Assembly (NCBI GenBank): GCA_964477125.1 | Contig: CAYZCZ010000006.1 | Coordinates: forward strand, 1-38,085 | Reading direction: 5' to 3' | DNA: 38,085 nt | Origin: DALYDK01 sp964477125 | GTDB taxonomy: Bacteria; Patescibacteriota; Saccharimonadia; Saccharimonadales; CAIOMD01 | In this document: one piece after another, positions 22,565 to 31,900 of the stretch | How the letters are laid out: each line of letters begins with the position of its first letter | How positions within the stretch are numbered: position 1 is the first letter of the stretch | Notes under the pieces: model-generated | Told to the model about the DNA's origin: nothing | The model's database searches: none | What the model saw: the letters and a program-made list of their open reading frames with translations, nothing else | Position numbers and translations under genes: made by a program

Positions 22565-25398
22565 GAATGAAAAACCTCCTTCATCGGGGCTTGCCAAGCA
22601 TTTTTTAATTCGTCGGTTTTTGTTGCAAACAACCTATCACTACCCCTATCTATTGTTACCACTCGTTCGGTACTTGTAGTACCTAGTGGCGTAAGTGATG
22701 TATTTGGCATAATTTCATGTACATTAGTTTCTATAGGTACTTCTACTACAAAACATCCGGCAGTTTCACTAAATAAAAATTTTTCAGGGTCAATATTGGT
22801 TGGTATACGTAAATAAGCTCCGTTTTTACCACCAAAACACATTTCAGCAACGGCTGTTGCCAACCCGCCCTCACTAATATCATGGCAAGCAAGTATTTGT
22901 TCACTCTTAATGGCATTTTGAATATTTTTTAATACATTTGCTAGATTCTCTGCATCAATAGTTGGAATTGAGTTACTTGAACCATCTAGTACATCATAAT
23001 AGGTACTACCGCCCATGTTCTGGCTTGGTTTACCAACTAAATATAGTTTAGTTTTACCTGGCTGTTTTATGTCGCTAGTCATAGTTCTTTCAACATCTGG
23101 TATGCGACCAAAAATTGACATAGTATAAACGGGCGGAATTTTAATAACAGTTCCGTCTTCGCCCCTATACGTAGAAGATAGACTGTCTTTCCCGGATATT
23201 ACAGGAACTTTTAGTCGATGCATCATGTCTACCGCAGCGTCTACTGCCAAATCTAGCGAACCCATTGCTTCTTCGTCCGGAAAAGGCCAAACATAGTTGC
23301 CTACACCAGCAGACTCTTCTATATTTCCACCAACAGCAACGTAGTTAGAAGCCGCTTCAGCAATTGCCCATCTGGTACCTTCGTAAGGATCTATTTTATT
23401 TAAAACCGGATTCATACCATGTGATTGAACCATACCGAAATTTTTACTTAATATTGGCCTAGTTACTAGTGCATCATTTGGCCCATTTTGTTCTATGCCA
23501 CCAAACGGCGAAACTACATTGCCACCCTGAACGCCGTGATCATACTGCCTAACTATCGGCTCTTTGGAACAAACGTTGCCATGTGATAATACTTTTTTGA
23601 GTCTATTTACCCATTCATTTTCGTTCATGGGTGCTTCTGGTACAATTTCGTCTATTAACTCTCTTTCCCAATGGGCATACATAGTTCTTTGAGGCAACCC
23701 ATTTGAAAGGAAATCATAATCAAGATCGGCTATGGTTTTATCTTGGTAGTTAATTGTCAGCCTATTAGTCCCGTCAAATTCACCCAATACTGTTGCCTCA
23801 GTATTATATTTGTCACAAATTGCTAAAAAATCTTTCACATTATCTGGTGAAACTGAGGCGACCATTCGTTCTTGCGATTCGCTTAACCAAATCTCCCATG
23901 GTGCTAAGCCGGTATATTTTAATGGTGCTTTACTAATATCTACTGTTACTCCAATATTTTCACCCATTTCGCCAATAGCCGATGAAAAACCAGCCGCTCC
24001 ACAATCAGTAAGAGCTGTAATTAAATCTAAATCTCTTATTTCAATTAACGCATCTGACATCCGCTTTTCTTCTATGGCATTCCCTATTTGAACCGCACTG
24101 GAATTTACACTAGCTGTTCGTTCTGTCATTTCACCAGAAGAAAATGTGGCTCCATGAATACCATCGCGCCCAGTTCGTCCGCCAATTATAACCACTAAAT
24201 CTCCTACATTGGGCTCCCCTTGTATAGCATATTTTTCGGGCATAATACCATATGCCCCAACCATAACCGTTGGCTTTGCCCTAAAATCATCATGATAATG
24301 AACGGACCCATTACCAGTAGGTATACCCATTCTATTTCCATAGTCTCTTACACCCTGTACAACGCGCCGTTGCAAATAATCAGGGTTAAGCGTTCCTGGT
24401 GGCAACAAATCTTCATTTAAGTTTGGCGGAGCAAAGCAAAACATATCTGTTGAAATTATAATTTTAGCACCTTTACCGGTACCCATAATATCTCTAAATA
24501 CACCACCACTGCCAGTCATTGCTCCACCATATGGCTCGATCGCCGATGGGCTATTATGAGTTTCTACTTTGGCACAAATTGCTTGGCCATTATAAAACTT
24601 TATAACTCCGGAGTTGTCATTAAAAGCGGAAACAACTAAATCGCCATAATGTTCTTTAGCTGCATTTTTTATACGCCTAAATAATGGCTCTTTTTCTACA
24701 CCATCTACAATCACTTTGGCATTAAAAGTTTTATGCCCACAATGTTCACTCCATCTTGCGGCAATAATTTCTAATTCAATGTCAGTTGGGTCGCGTTCTA
24801 GCTTTGTAAAATACTGTTGAACAACGTTCATTTCACTTGAATCTAAAAATAGTTTCTCCCTAGAAATTTCCATAAGTTTATCATTAGACAAGCTTCGTAT
24901 AGGTATCGTTTCTACCGAAGCCACATTCCCTTTAGTGATTAAATTATCTGGCTTGCCAACTACAACGTTCTGCACCGTATCATTTACCAGCATTTTTCCC
25001 ACAATATTTTCGATATTACTCTTGTCCAATGTCCCGATAAAAGTATATTCTACAGATGAATCAACTGCTTCTGGTTCAATGCCCAAATCTTTGCACGCTT
25101 TAAGTATAGATGCAGTTTCGGGGTTCATAACACCGGGTTTGTAAGCTATCTCAACCACAAAACCTTTTTCATCATTTGCATCCTGGTTTATTTGAAATTC
25201 ATCCGTAACCGGATCAGCAAGCAAGTTTAGCGCCAAATGGTGGGCTTGTTCTTCGCTAATGCCTTGTAATCTATATATTTTTGCAGTATTTACCGAATCA
25301 AGACCATTATTGCCAAGAGTGCGCTCGGCATCATGCCTAACCTCTTCCCCAAGTGAATCACCTCTTTTTGGAATAACTCGTACTTCATGAATTTTCAT
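22561..25398 (-). CDS. purL: Phosphoribosylformylglycinamidine synthase, PurS-PurL fusion
   Basis: Synthetase subunit of FGAM synthase; uses ATP and ammonia from PurQ to convert FGAR to FGAM. The first 170 or so residues look like tandem PurS-like domains (IHEVRVIPKRGDSLGEEVRH and VEIAYKPGVMNPETAS). The PurL proper starts near MNVVQQYFTKLERDPTDIEL, with the hallmark ARWSEHCGHKTF, the ATP-binding PYGGAMTGSGGVFRDIMG, GIHGATFSSGEM, ALTDCGAAGFSSAIGEMG and LSESQERM. A second half follows, with SGKDSLSS and SEGGLATAVAEM. At 945 residues it lies between small PurL (about 740) and large PurL (about 1,290, with fused glutaminase). The ATG at 25398 was chosen over one at 25425 because PurS domains start with this MKIHEV-type strand. 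Other purine genes are absent from the window. Confidence 0.92.
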   Translation of the reverse strand: MKIHEVRVIPKRGDSLGEEVRHDAERTLGNNGLDSVNTAKIYRLQGISEEQAHHLALNLLADPVTDEFQINQDANDEKGFVVEIAYKPGVMNPETASILKACKDLGIEPEAVDSSVEYTFIGTLDKSNIENIVGKMLVNDTVQNVVVGKPDNLITKGNVASVETIPIRSLSNDKLMEISREKLFLDSSEMNVVQQYFTKLERDPTDIELEIIAARWSEHCGHKTFNAKVIVDGVEKEPLFRRIKNAAKEHYGDLVVSAFNDNSGVIKFYNGQAICAKVETHNSPSAIEPYGGAMTGSGGVFRDIMGTGKGAKIIISTDMFCFAPPNLNEDLLPPGTLNPDYLQRRVVQGVRDYGNRMGIPTGNGSVHYHDDFRAKPTVMVGAYGIMPEKYAIQGEPNVGDLVVIIGGRTGRDGIHGATFSSGEMTERTASVNSSAVQIGNAIEEKRMSDALIEIRDLDLITALTDCGAAGFSSAIGEMGENIGVTVDISKAPLKYTGLAPWEIWLSESQERMVASVSPDNVKDFLAICDKYNTEATVLGEFDGTNRLTINYQDKTIADLDYDFLSNGLPQRTMYAHWERELIDEIVPEAPMNENEWVNRLKKVLSHGNVCSKEPIVRQYDHGVQGGNVVSPFGGIEQNGPNDALVTRPILSKNFGMVQSHGMNPVLNKIDPYEGTRWAIAEAASNYVAVGGNIEESAGVGNYVWPFPDEEAMGSLDLAVDAAVDMMHRLKVPVISGKDSLSSTYRGEDGTVIKIPPVYTMSIFGRIPDVERTMTSDIKQPGKTKLYLVGKPSQNMGGSTYYDVLDGSSNSIPTIDAENLANVLKNIQNAIKSEQILACHDISEGGLATAVAEMCFGGKNGAYLRIPTNIDPEKFLFSETAGCFVVEVPIETNVHEIMPNTSLTPLGTTSTERVVTIDRGSDRLFATKTDELKNAWQAPMKEVFHS

Positions 25399-25493
25399 AG
25401 AAAATAATTCAACTCCAATATACATATCCCCATATTGGCATTATCCTATTATTAGTATGTTAAATACAAGTATAAGAACTATACTTTATAACT

Positions 25494-26528
25494 TTAAACC
25501 AAATTCAAAGCCACAACATACATGCTTTCGGACCAACCTAGCGGATTATTTTCATTTGCATCAGTAGTATGTGAATAATACAGTTCTGGTATTTTGCCTT
25601 CGCGCGTTATGGTTGCTGTAGCTTTATCTAAAAATTCATGTGCTTTTTGGTTATCGCCAAGCTGTTTATAAGCGATAGCAAGCCAAGAAAGCCCGAAACA
25701 CCATTCAGCCTCTTCGGAATAACCATCTGAATTTTTGTTATAGTAAGCATCGAACTTATATCGAATTACTCCTTTGTCTTTAGTCAAATGGTAAACCAAG
25801 TTTTCAACAATAGTTCTTGCCATTTCATTGCTTACGACATTATATGGATATATTAATGACAGTAAAGCTAGGTCTGAAAATTTGGATTCTGATTCTCTGG
25901 GCAATAATTTAGCTAAGGCTTCTTCACCGCGATCAATAGCATCTTGGTCAACATCCATTCCCCCGACCTCTTGCCACTTTTTTAAACCAGCCACAACAGC
26001 GCCTATAGAGCTGGCGTGTACTTCTTCATTTTCTTCCCACATACCAGAGTCAGCATCATGCCAATATTCAACATTACAAATATAGTAAATTAATGTCTGA
26101 ACCGTTTTCCTGTCTTCATCATTTCTTAAAACACTTCTACCTTGGGCTTCAAAATCGGCCAGCTTAAATAGTACAGCACCTACGGCATCGTGTTGTTTAT
26201 TCCCCCATGATTCCCAAAACTCTTCTAAAGTTTCGGGGTTGTAACGAGCATGAATAAACTGCCAACTTTCAAATGGTTTATTGGTTGTTGCCCAGTTAAT
26301 TTTATCGATATGTTTATCGAAAATATCTAAAAGAGTATGGTAGGTCTTTGCCACAACATCCCATTCTCCAGCATATTCAAACGCCAAAGCTTCATATACA
26401 TTATCCCTAAGCCAAGCTTTGTCGTAGCCTGTTTCTACGTTTTTAGATGACGCTAAAAATAGACCTGTTGGAGTTATAAGCTTACGCAAGTTATTCAAAT
26501 GTCTTTGAATTATATCGTCTTTATTCAT
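25494..26528 (-). CDS. GH15-like (glucoamylase/phosphorylase-kinase-alpha-like) protein
   Basis: Predicted (alpha/alpha)6-barrel protein of the six-hairpin glycosidase class, resembling GH15 glucoamylases and the phosphorylase kinase alpha-type domain. Visible: GYDKAWLRDNVYEALAFEYA near residues 33-52, whose WLRD motif is the substrate-binding signature of GH15, then NKQHDAVGAVLFKLADF, NVEYWHDADSGMWEENEEVH and EEAEWCFGLSWLAIAYKQLG. At 344 residues it is much shorter than typical GH15 enzymes (600 or more) because the N-terminal beta-sandwich is missing. Catalytic Glu candidates exist (EENEEVH, EEAEW) but cannot be assigned. The ATG overlaps the stop of the 138-aa gene by one base (TAATG) with GGAG 8 nt upstream, so the two are translationally coupled. 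Substrate unknown. Confidence 0.8.
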   Translation of the reverse strand: MNKDDIIQRHLNNLRKLITPTGLFLASSKNVETGYDKAWLRDNVYEALAFEYAGEWDVVAKTYHTLLDIFDKHIDKINWATTNKPFESWQFIHARYNPETLEEFWESWGNKQHDAVGAVLFKLADFEAQGRSVLRNDEDRKTVQTLIYYICNVEYWHDADSGMWEENEEVHASSIGAVVAGLKKWQEVGGMDVDQDAIDRGEEALAKLLPRESESKFSDLALLSLIYPYNVVSNEMARTIVENLVYHLTKDKGVIRYKFDAYYNKNSDGYSEEAEWCFGLSWLAIAYKQLGDNQKAHEFLDKATATITREGKIPELYYSHTTDANENNPLGWSESMYVVALNLV

Positions 26529-26944
26529 TACTTAGCTCCATGTTCATGGTTATGATCATAACTATCATGAATTTTTCTTTCATATATATAGCCAAGTGTA
26601 CTATTGATAATCGGTTCAGTATTTTGGCCGTTATGCAGTTCGGCTCTTAAAATAGCAATTTTAGATTCTAAATCTAAAATTTGCACTACTAAATCTATAT
26701 GTTCTTGAACCGTAGAGTCATTTTGATCTTTTGCTATATTACCTAATACCGTGCTGGCTTGCTGTGCCTCTGCAATAGCCGAAGTACATATTACACAGAC
26801 GTCGTACTCCCCAAGATGTAATTCATGTCCTCCATAGTCAAACGTTTCCGCCTTTGGTAACTGTGCAAAAACAGTCTCAACAATTTGTGATGCCTGATCT
26901 GCTGCCTGGGCAACATTTGGGTCATCGGAATGTTTTTTAATCAT
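26528..26944 (-). CDS. Small helical protein with a His-rich tail (138 aa)
   Basis: Unknown function. Mostly helical, with coiled-coil-like repeats (VQEHIDLVVQILDLESKIAILRAELHN, split as two segments), a Cys pair in CVICTSAIAEAQQA and a C-terminal His cluster HDSYDHNHEHG. The Cys and His positions could bind a metal, but this is only a pattern. A short strand motif FDYGGHELHLGEYDV precedes the Cys pair. The start is well supported by AGGTGG 5 nt before the ATG. It is the first gene of a two-gene unit with the GH15-like protein (one-base overlap). The LamG/ABC operon ends 56 bp upstream on the same strand without a terminator, so read-through is possible. Confidence 0.72.
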   Translation of the reverse strand: MIKKHSDDPNVAQAADQASQIVETVFAQLPKAETFDYGGHELHLGEYDVCVICTSAIAEAQQASTVLGNIAKDQNDSTVQEHIDLVVQILDLESKIAILRAELHNGQNTEPIINSTLGYIYERKIHDSYDHNHEHGAK

Positions 26945-27000
26945 TTTCCACCTTTTTTATAATTTATTTATTAATATTGACTGTGGCATTATCGCAATAA

Positions 27001-28224
27001 TTATTCTCTTCGTAAAGCATCAATTGGATTAATATGCTCTGCTCTGCGAGCCGGTAGAAATACTACAATTAAACCAATGAACATCATAAATAACAACATC
27101 CCAAAGATAATAATTGGACTTGTAGCAAAAAGTTCAAAAGAGTCTTTAACGCCACGTTGATACGCAAAAGCATTCATAACAATATTCACAATTCTACCAA
27201 GTAAAAATGCACCGCCCATACCTACTACAGAACCAATAAATGATAATAATAATGCCTCAATAATAAATAGTTTGCGCATATCAACACTCCTTGCACCCAA
27301 GGCAAACATTAACCCAATTTCTTTAGTTCTCTCAAGCAATGAAATTGTTAAAGTGTTAAACATTCCCAGTACAGCCACTATCATTCCTATACTGCCAATG
27401 CCAACTAGCATAAAATTCATAAACTTAAAAACCTGGTTAATCTGTTCAATAGTGTCCACCGGGGATGTTGTTTGCAAACCCTGGCTTTCAATTTGCGTAC
27501 GAATATTGGCAATATCATCCACCTTATTTGCACCTACCTTAAGTTGGGTCACATACGGCACACCAGCATCTTTAAAAATAGATGATGGTAAAAATATTTC
27601 TGCACCACTACCAGAATCAATGACTCCAACAATAGTAAATTTTTGCTGTATAGTTTTTAGCTTAGTATCCACAGAAGTTAATGGTACTGTTATATCTATT
27701 TGCTTATCAATAATGCCCTTTGGGTTATTGGCCAGACCTATTGATTCTAGTGCAGCCTTATTTATAACTACACTCTGGTTATCTTTTTCGCTAAGTAATC
27801 TTCCATCAATTAAGTTCAAGTACGTAAGTTTCTGGTATCCGGCATCAATACCATAAACTATACTGTCAGACTCACTACTGCTAATCTTGTAACTTCCTGG
27901 ATAGTAATAAGCCTTGCCAATATCTATGACATTGGGTATATCTTTAATTCTTTCTTGAGCAATATCATCAATTTTTACTATTCGTGAGTTATTTGATGTT
28001 ACGTCAATGGTTTTAATGGACTGGTTGCCAATAACTTCATTTGTAACTAAATTCTGCAAACCAACACCAAATGATAGTAGAAAATATATTGCTCCTATTC
28101 CAATAGCAATTCCAAAAATAGTTAAACCTGTTCGAAGTTTCTTACTGACTAAATTTCTTATAGCAAGGGATACAAGTATACTATTTTTAACTTTTGCTTT
28201 TACTGGCATATCAGTATTACTCAT
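27001..28224 (-). CDS. FtsX/MacB-type ABC transporter permease
   Basis: Membrane subunit of a MacB-like (type VII) ABC transporter. The first span follows the typical ALRNLVSKKLRTGLTIFGI-type opening (residues about 18-45). A MacB_PCD outer domain follows (about 50-265, with VIGNQSIKTIDVTSNNSRI, SIVYGIDAGYQKL and KFTIVGVIDSG). Three more spans complete the FtsX domain: about 270-300 (GIGSIGMIVAVLGMFNTLT), the segment after LLERTKEIGLMFALGARS, and the last before VFLPARRAEHINPIDALR. The length of 407 fits the family. The ATG at 28224 overlaps the ATPase stop by 4 bp, with AGG 6 nt upstream. Such systems act by mechanotransmission and do not pump across the membrane. With the preceding surface protein gene, it may serve its release or placement. 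Confidence 0.93.
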   Translation of the reverse strand: MSNTDMPVKAKVKNSILVSLAIRNLVSKKLRTGLTIFGIAIGIGAIYFLLSFGVGLQNLVTNEVIGNQSIKTIDVTSNNSRIVKIDDIAQERIKDIPNVIDIGKAYYYPGSYKISSSESDSIVYGIDAGYQKLTYLNLIDGRLLSEKDNQSVVINKAALESIGLANNPKGIIDKQIDITVPLTSVDTKLKTIQQKFTIVGVIDSGSGAEIFLPSSIFKDAGVPYVTQLKVGANKVDDIANIRTQIESQGLQTTSPVDTIEQINQVFKFMNFMLVGIGSIGMIVAVLGMFNTLTISLLERTKEIGLMFALGARSVDMRKLFIIEALLLSFIGSVVGMGGAFLLGRIVNIVMNAFAYQRGVKDSFELFATSPIIIFGMLLFMMFIGLIVVFLPARRAEHINPIDALRRE

Positions 28225-28988
28225 TTTGGCCTATCCATCATCGTTTCTATTCTATGCTGAGCGTCTTTAAGCATATTTTTAACTTTATTATGTATTTCAT
28301 CTTGCTTAATTTCTGTTACATTACCATCTTGAATTTCAATTAAATGATCTGCCATATACAGATATTCCATATTATGGGTAACAAGTATTATCGTAATTTT
28401 TTGCTCTTTATTGATCTTTTTAAGAAGGTCAATAATCATATCGCCATTTTTACTATCAAGATTGCCAGTGGGTTCATCTGCGATTATCACTGGTGGGTTA
28501 CTAACTAATGCTCTTGCCATAGCTATTCTTTGCTGTTCGCCACCAGAAAGTAAGGAAGGGTTCTTTTTTTCGTAACCACCCATGTCTATTCTTTTCAAAG
28601 ATTCCAAAGCCATTCTGTGTGCTTCGGATTGAGATTTACCTAGAAAATATAACGGCAATGCAACATTTTCAATAACATTCAGGCTTTTTACCCAATAATT
28701 TGTTTGATAAACAATGCCAAGATCTTTCGCCCTAAAAAATGCAAGTTCATTAGGTGTTTTATTATAAAGTTCCGTATCTTTATACCTTAACTTACCAATA
28801 CTAGGTGGTTGTAAGCCGGAAATCATATTTAATAATGATGATTTTCCACTCCCTGATGGTCCAAATATGATAGTTATTTCACCTGTAGGAATTGTTATCG
28901 AGCTACTGTTTACTGCATTTATAATTTGGCCACCAACCTCAAAACTGAGTGCCGCATTTATTGTTTTAAATAAAGGTTTTGTTTCCAT
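28221..28988 (-). CDS. MacB/LolD-type ABC ATPase
   Basis: ATP-binding subunit pairing with the FtsX-type permease at 27001. Walker A GPSGSGKS at residues 43-50, Q-loop IVYQTNYW, signature LSGGE at 147-151, Walker B VIIADEP with Glu172, GNLDS D-loop and His in VTHNMEY. The 255-residue length includes a C-terminal helical extension past EIQDGNV. The ATG directly follows the stop of the LamG protein gene (0 bp), and no Shine-Dalgarno is clear, so translation is likely coupled. LolD/MacB/FtsE relatives are told apart by the permease, which here is MacB-like. Confidence 0.94.
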   Translation of the reverse strand: METKPLFKTINAALSFEVGGQIINAVNSSSITIPTGEITIIFGPSGSGKSSLLNMISGLQPPSIGKLRYKDTELYNKTPNELAFFRAKDLGIVYQTNYWVKSLNVIENVALPLYFLGKSQSEAHRMALESLKRIDMGGYEKKNPSLLSGGEQQRIAMARALVSNPPVIIADEPTGNLDSKNGDMIIDLLKKINKEQKITIILVTHNMEYLYMADHLIEIQDGNVTEIKQDEIHNKVKNMLKDAQHRIETMMDRPK

Positions 28989-31900
28989 TTAAAAGCCAAA
29001 TATTGATTTAAGTGTATTGAATACTATTGTTAATACATTATCGGAGGCTCGGCCAATGATTGCTGTTTCGCTATTACCTTCTCCCTCATTACTGGCGGAG
29101 TCTTGAGAAACAGGCTTAATACTAAATACTTGTGAAGTTGGTAAGTCTGAAATAATCACCAAATGCTCGGTAGTAAGCCTAGTATCTTCTGCGGTTCTGC
29201 TATTAAATACTGTTGCGCCTGACCCTTCGGCATAGGCAACCTGACTTGTAGATAATTCATCCGTTCTCCAAGTCACCACTATTTGTCCTCGTGCCTCCGA
29301 ACCAGTACCTCTTATAGCAGTTTCTACTACTATGTCGGATACTTTTGGTGGCCTTGTGTCTAAGGATGTCTTAAAGCTTTGTTGATCTGAAGTAGCAACA
29401 TTACCCGCAGAATCACGACTAAATGCCCTAAGTGTATACTGGCTATTATCTTTAAGGTTCTTAATAACTACTTCGTGTGAAGTAGACATTGTGGAATTCT
29501 GTACTTCGGCGGTTGGACCATTTTGAACCCCATATATTACTTGGCTTGTGGATGCAACATTCGTATCCCAACTAATTTTTTGTGTGCTAGTAGGTTCACC
29601 AGTAACTGGTTGGAACCTTAAGTTAGAGATCCTTGGTCGTGGTGGAGTAGTAAATGATAGTACATTACCTAGATACTCTGCCCCCTCGTCATCAAAGGTG
29701 CTTACCATATAATAGTACTTTGTTCCGTCTGATAAATTATCTAAATCAACCTGGTATCTTGACTCGTCTGAAGACGTGTTGACAGTTGCAAGGCCTCCAA
29801 ATGACTCATTTGGACCGTAATATACGTTAGCCTTCTTTGCACCTTTAGTGGTAAATTCTACAGTTGCACTTCCTAGAGTTATATTATTAACCGTCGCTTC
29901 CTTAACTGAAGGTGCAGGCGCTGTTATGAATGTTTTTTCTGAACTGGTTCCAGTATTGCCATCCTCATCTGTCCATTTTGTTACAAAGTAATACGTAGTA
30001 CCAGGCGATAAATTATCTAAAGCTATTTCGTGTGCAGAAACTTGGCTGGAATTGCCTATTTCAGAAGTACTGTAAGTGCCACTCTTTGTACCAATGGCAA
30101 TTTTTGAATCGCTATTTCTGTCTGTGCTCCATGAAATTTTTGCTTTCTTAGTTGTTACTCCACTAACCGTTGGCTGACTAACAATTGTTGCTGGTGATGT
30201 AAATTTGCCAGTTGGATATCCGCTGACTACAGTACCCACGGCCCCACAATTATTAGTATTGTCACAAGCTGATACGCGATAGTAATAGTTTTGCTGAGTC
30301 AGACCTGCATCTATATATGTTGTGCTTGAGCTACTACCAATTTGGCTAAAGTTAACTCCGTTAGTTGATCTAAATATACGATAATTTGCCACTCCACTTC
30401 CAACCGATGTGGGTTCAGTCCAGGTAATTGCTAACCTCCAATTGCTAGTCGCTTTAACTGATACATCTACAAGATCAGTGTTTAAAGGTATGCCTGGTGA
30501 TGTGGTATTGGCAATAAAATTAGTTGATGCATAGTTTGAATAATTAATATTGTTTGATTCATCGCGAGCCACGACATATATGGTATTTGTGCCGGGCTGA
30601 GTAGCATAAGCACCAATAGTTAGTTCCGTAGATCCTGGTGCTGTATAGCTACAAGTTGCCAAAGATGGCAACACATTTACTGTGTAACAGTATGTTATTT
30701 GATTGACGTTGCCAATATAGGTTGATGGTGAATCCCAGTTAAATCCAAATGAGTTTACGGTATTGGTTCCTGGGATAGGAACTAGGTTAACCGGTTCACT
30801 TGGTGCCCCATTAGTATTTATCTTTAATGTGGCTGTTGTGTAATTTGTAGTTACATTTCCTGCTTGATCCCAGGTACGGAAATATACAGTATTTATGCCC
30901 TCTATAAGATTATTATAATCAATAGGGTTATGGGTGGTATAAGATCCGTCATTTGCAAGAATATCAGATGAATTCCCAAGACCAGTATGATTATCGCCGT
31001 ACCAGACGCCCGAATCACCAATTCTATATTGGAGTCCAGAAAGTCCTGAATTACTATCGCTTGGGGCGCTTCCGCCAGAAGTATTCCACGTCATATTTAT
31101 ATCCTTAGTATTCACAAAGCCAGAAGGTGCAGTTATAAATCCAGGATTCGATGGGGGTGTATTATCAAACCTGAAACTAAACTGTTCCGAAGAGGGACTG
31201 ACATTTCCAGCAATATCTATTGACCTTATATTAAGATAGTAATTACTGTTTGAAGTAGTCAGCGGTGTAGCCACATATCCAGGCGTACCCAAGTCTAGAC
31301 TATTCCCAGATATAATAAATTGGCAGTTACCGCCTGTTTCTATAGGGCTACTACCTAGCAAGCCTTTCGTAGTTGTAGGATCAGCTGAACCATCCGTACC
31401 CAAATACACACAATAACCCTTAATACCTGATTGACCATCGCTACCGCCAGTCCATGTAAAGTAAGGCGACGAACCATTTGTCCAATCATTTTCTGATAAT
31501 GCACTACCACCGTTGGCCTTCAGCGCATTAATTGCACTTGGGTTTGAACTTGGATCCAAATTGTCTGAAGTAGCCTGGGCACTTACACCATCCAAAGTAA
31601 CCTGTTGATTACCATCACCCAGCAATACTGCTTGCCACTTTAAACCACTAAATGTAACAGGAAAAGTGTCAAAGTTATTTGTAATATCGGTAGTCGTATT
31701 ACTTTCACTAGTGTTGCTAGAAGTGACCCATGCTGACCCATTCCAATACAACCACGTCGTTCCGCCATCGGCCGACAATCGATAATTTATTGAACCACCA
31801 TTCAGTGTTGTCGTATCGCTTAGAGTATCCCAGTGCCAAATACCATTATTGTAAACGGAATTTGCTAACTGAATAGTTTGGGCACTATTCAAATACGGTT

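Noticed and set aside
25468..25486. Inverted repeat AAGTATA/TATACTT after the GH15-like gene, considered as a terminator
   Set aside because: The stem is nearly all A:T with no clear T-run after it; too weak to support.
27272..27856. A 194-codon plus-strand open frame opposite the FtsX-type permease
   Set aside because: Long only because the opposite strand codes for a low-complexity hydrophobic protein; no promoter or ribosome site.
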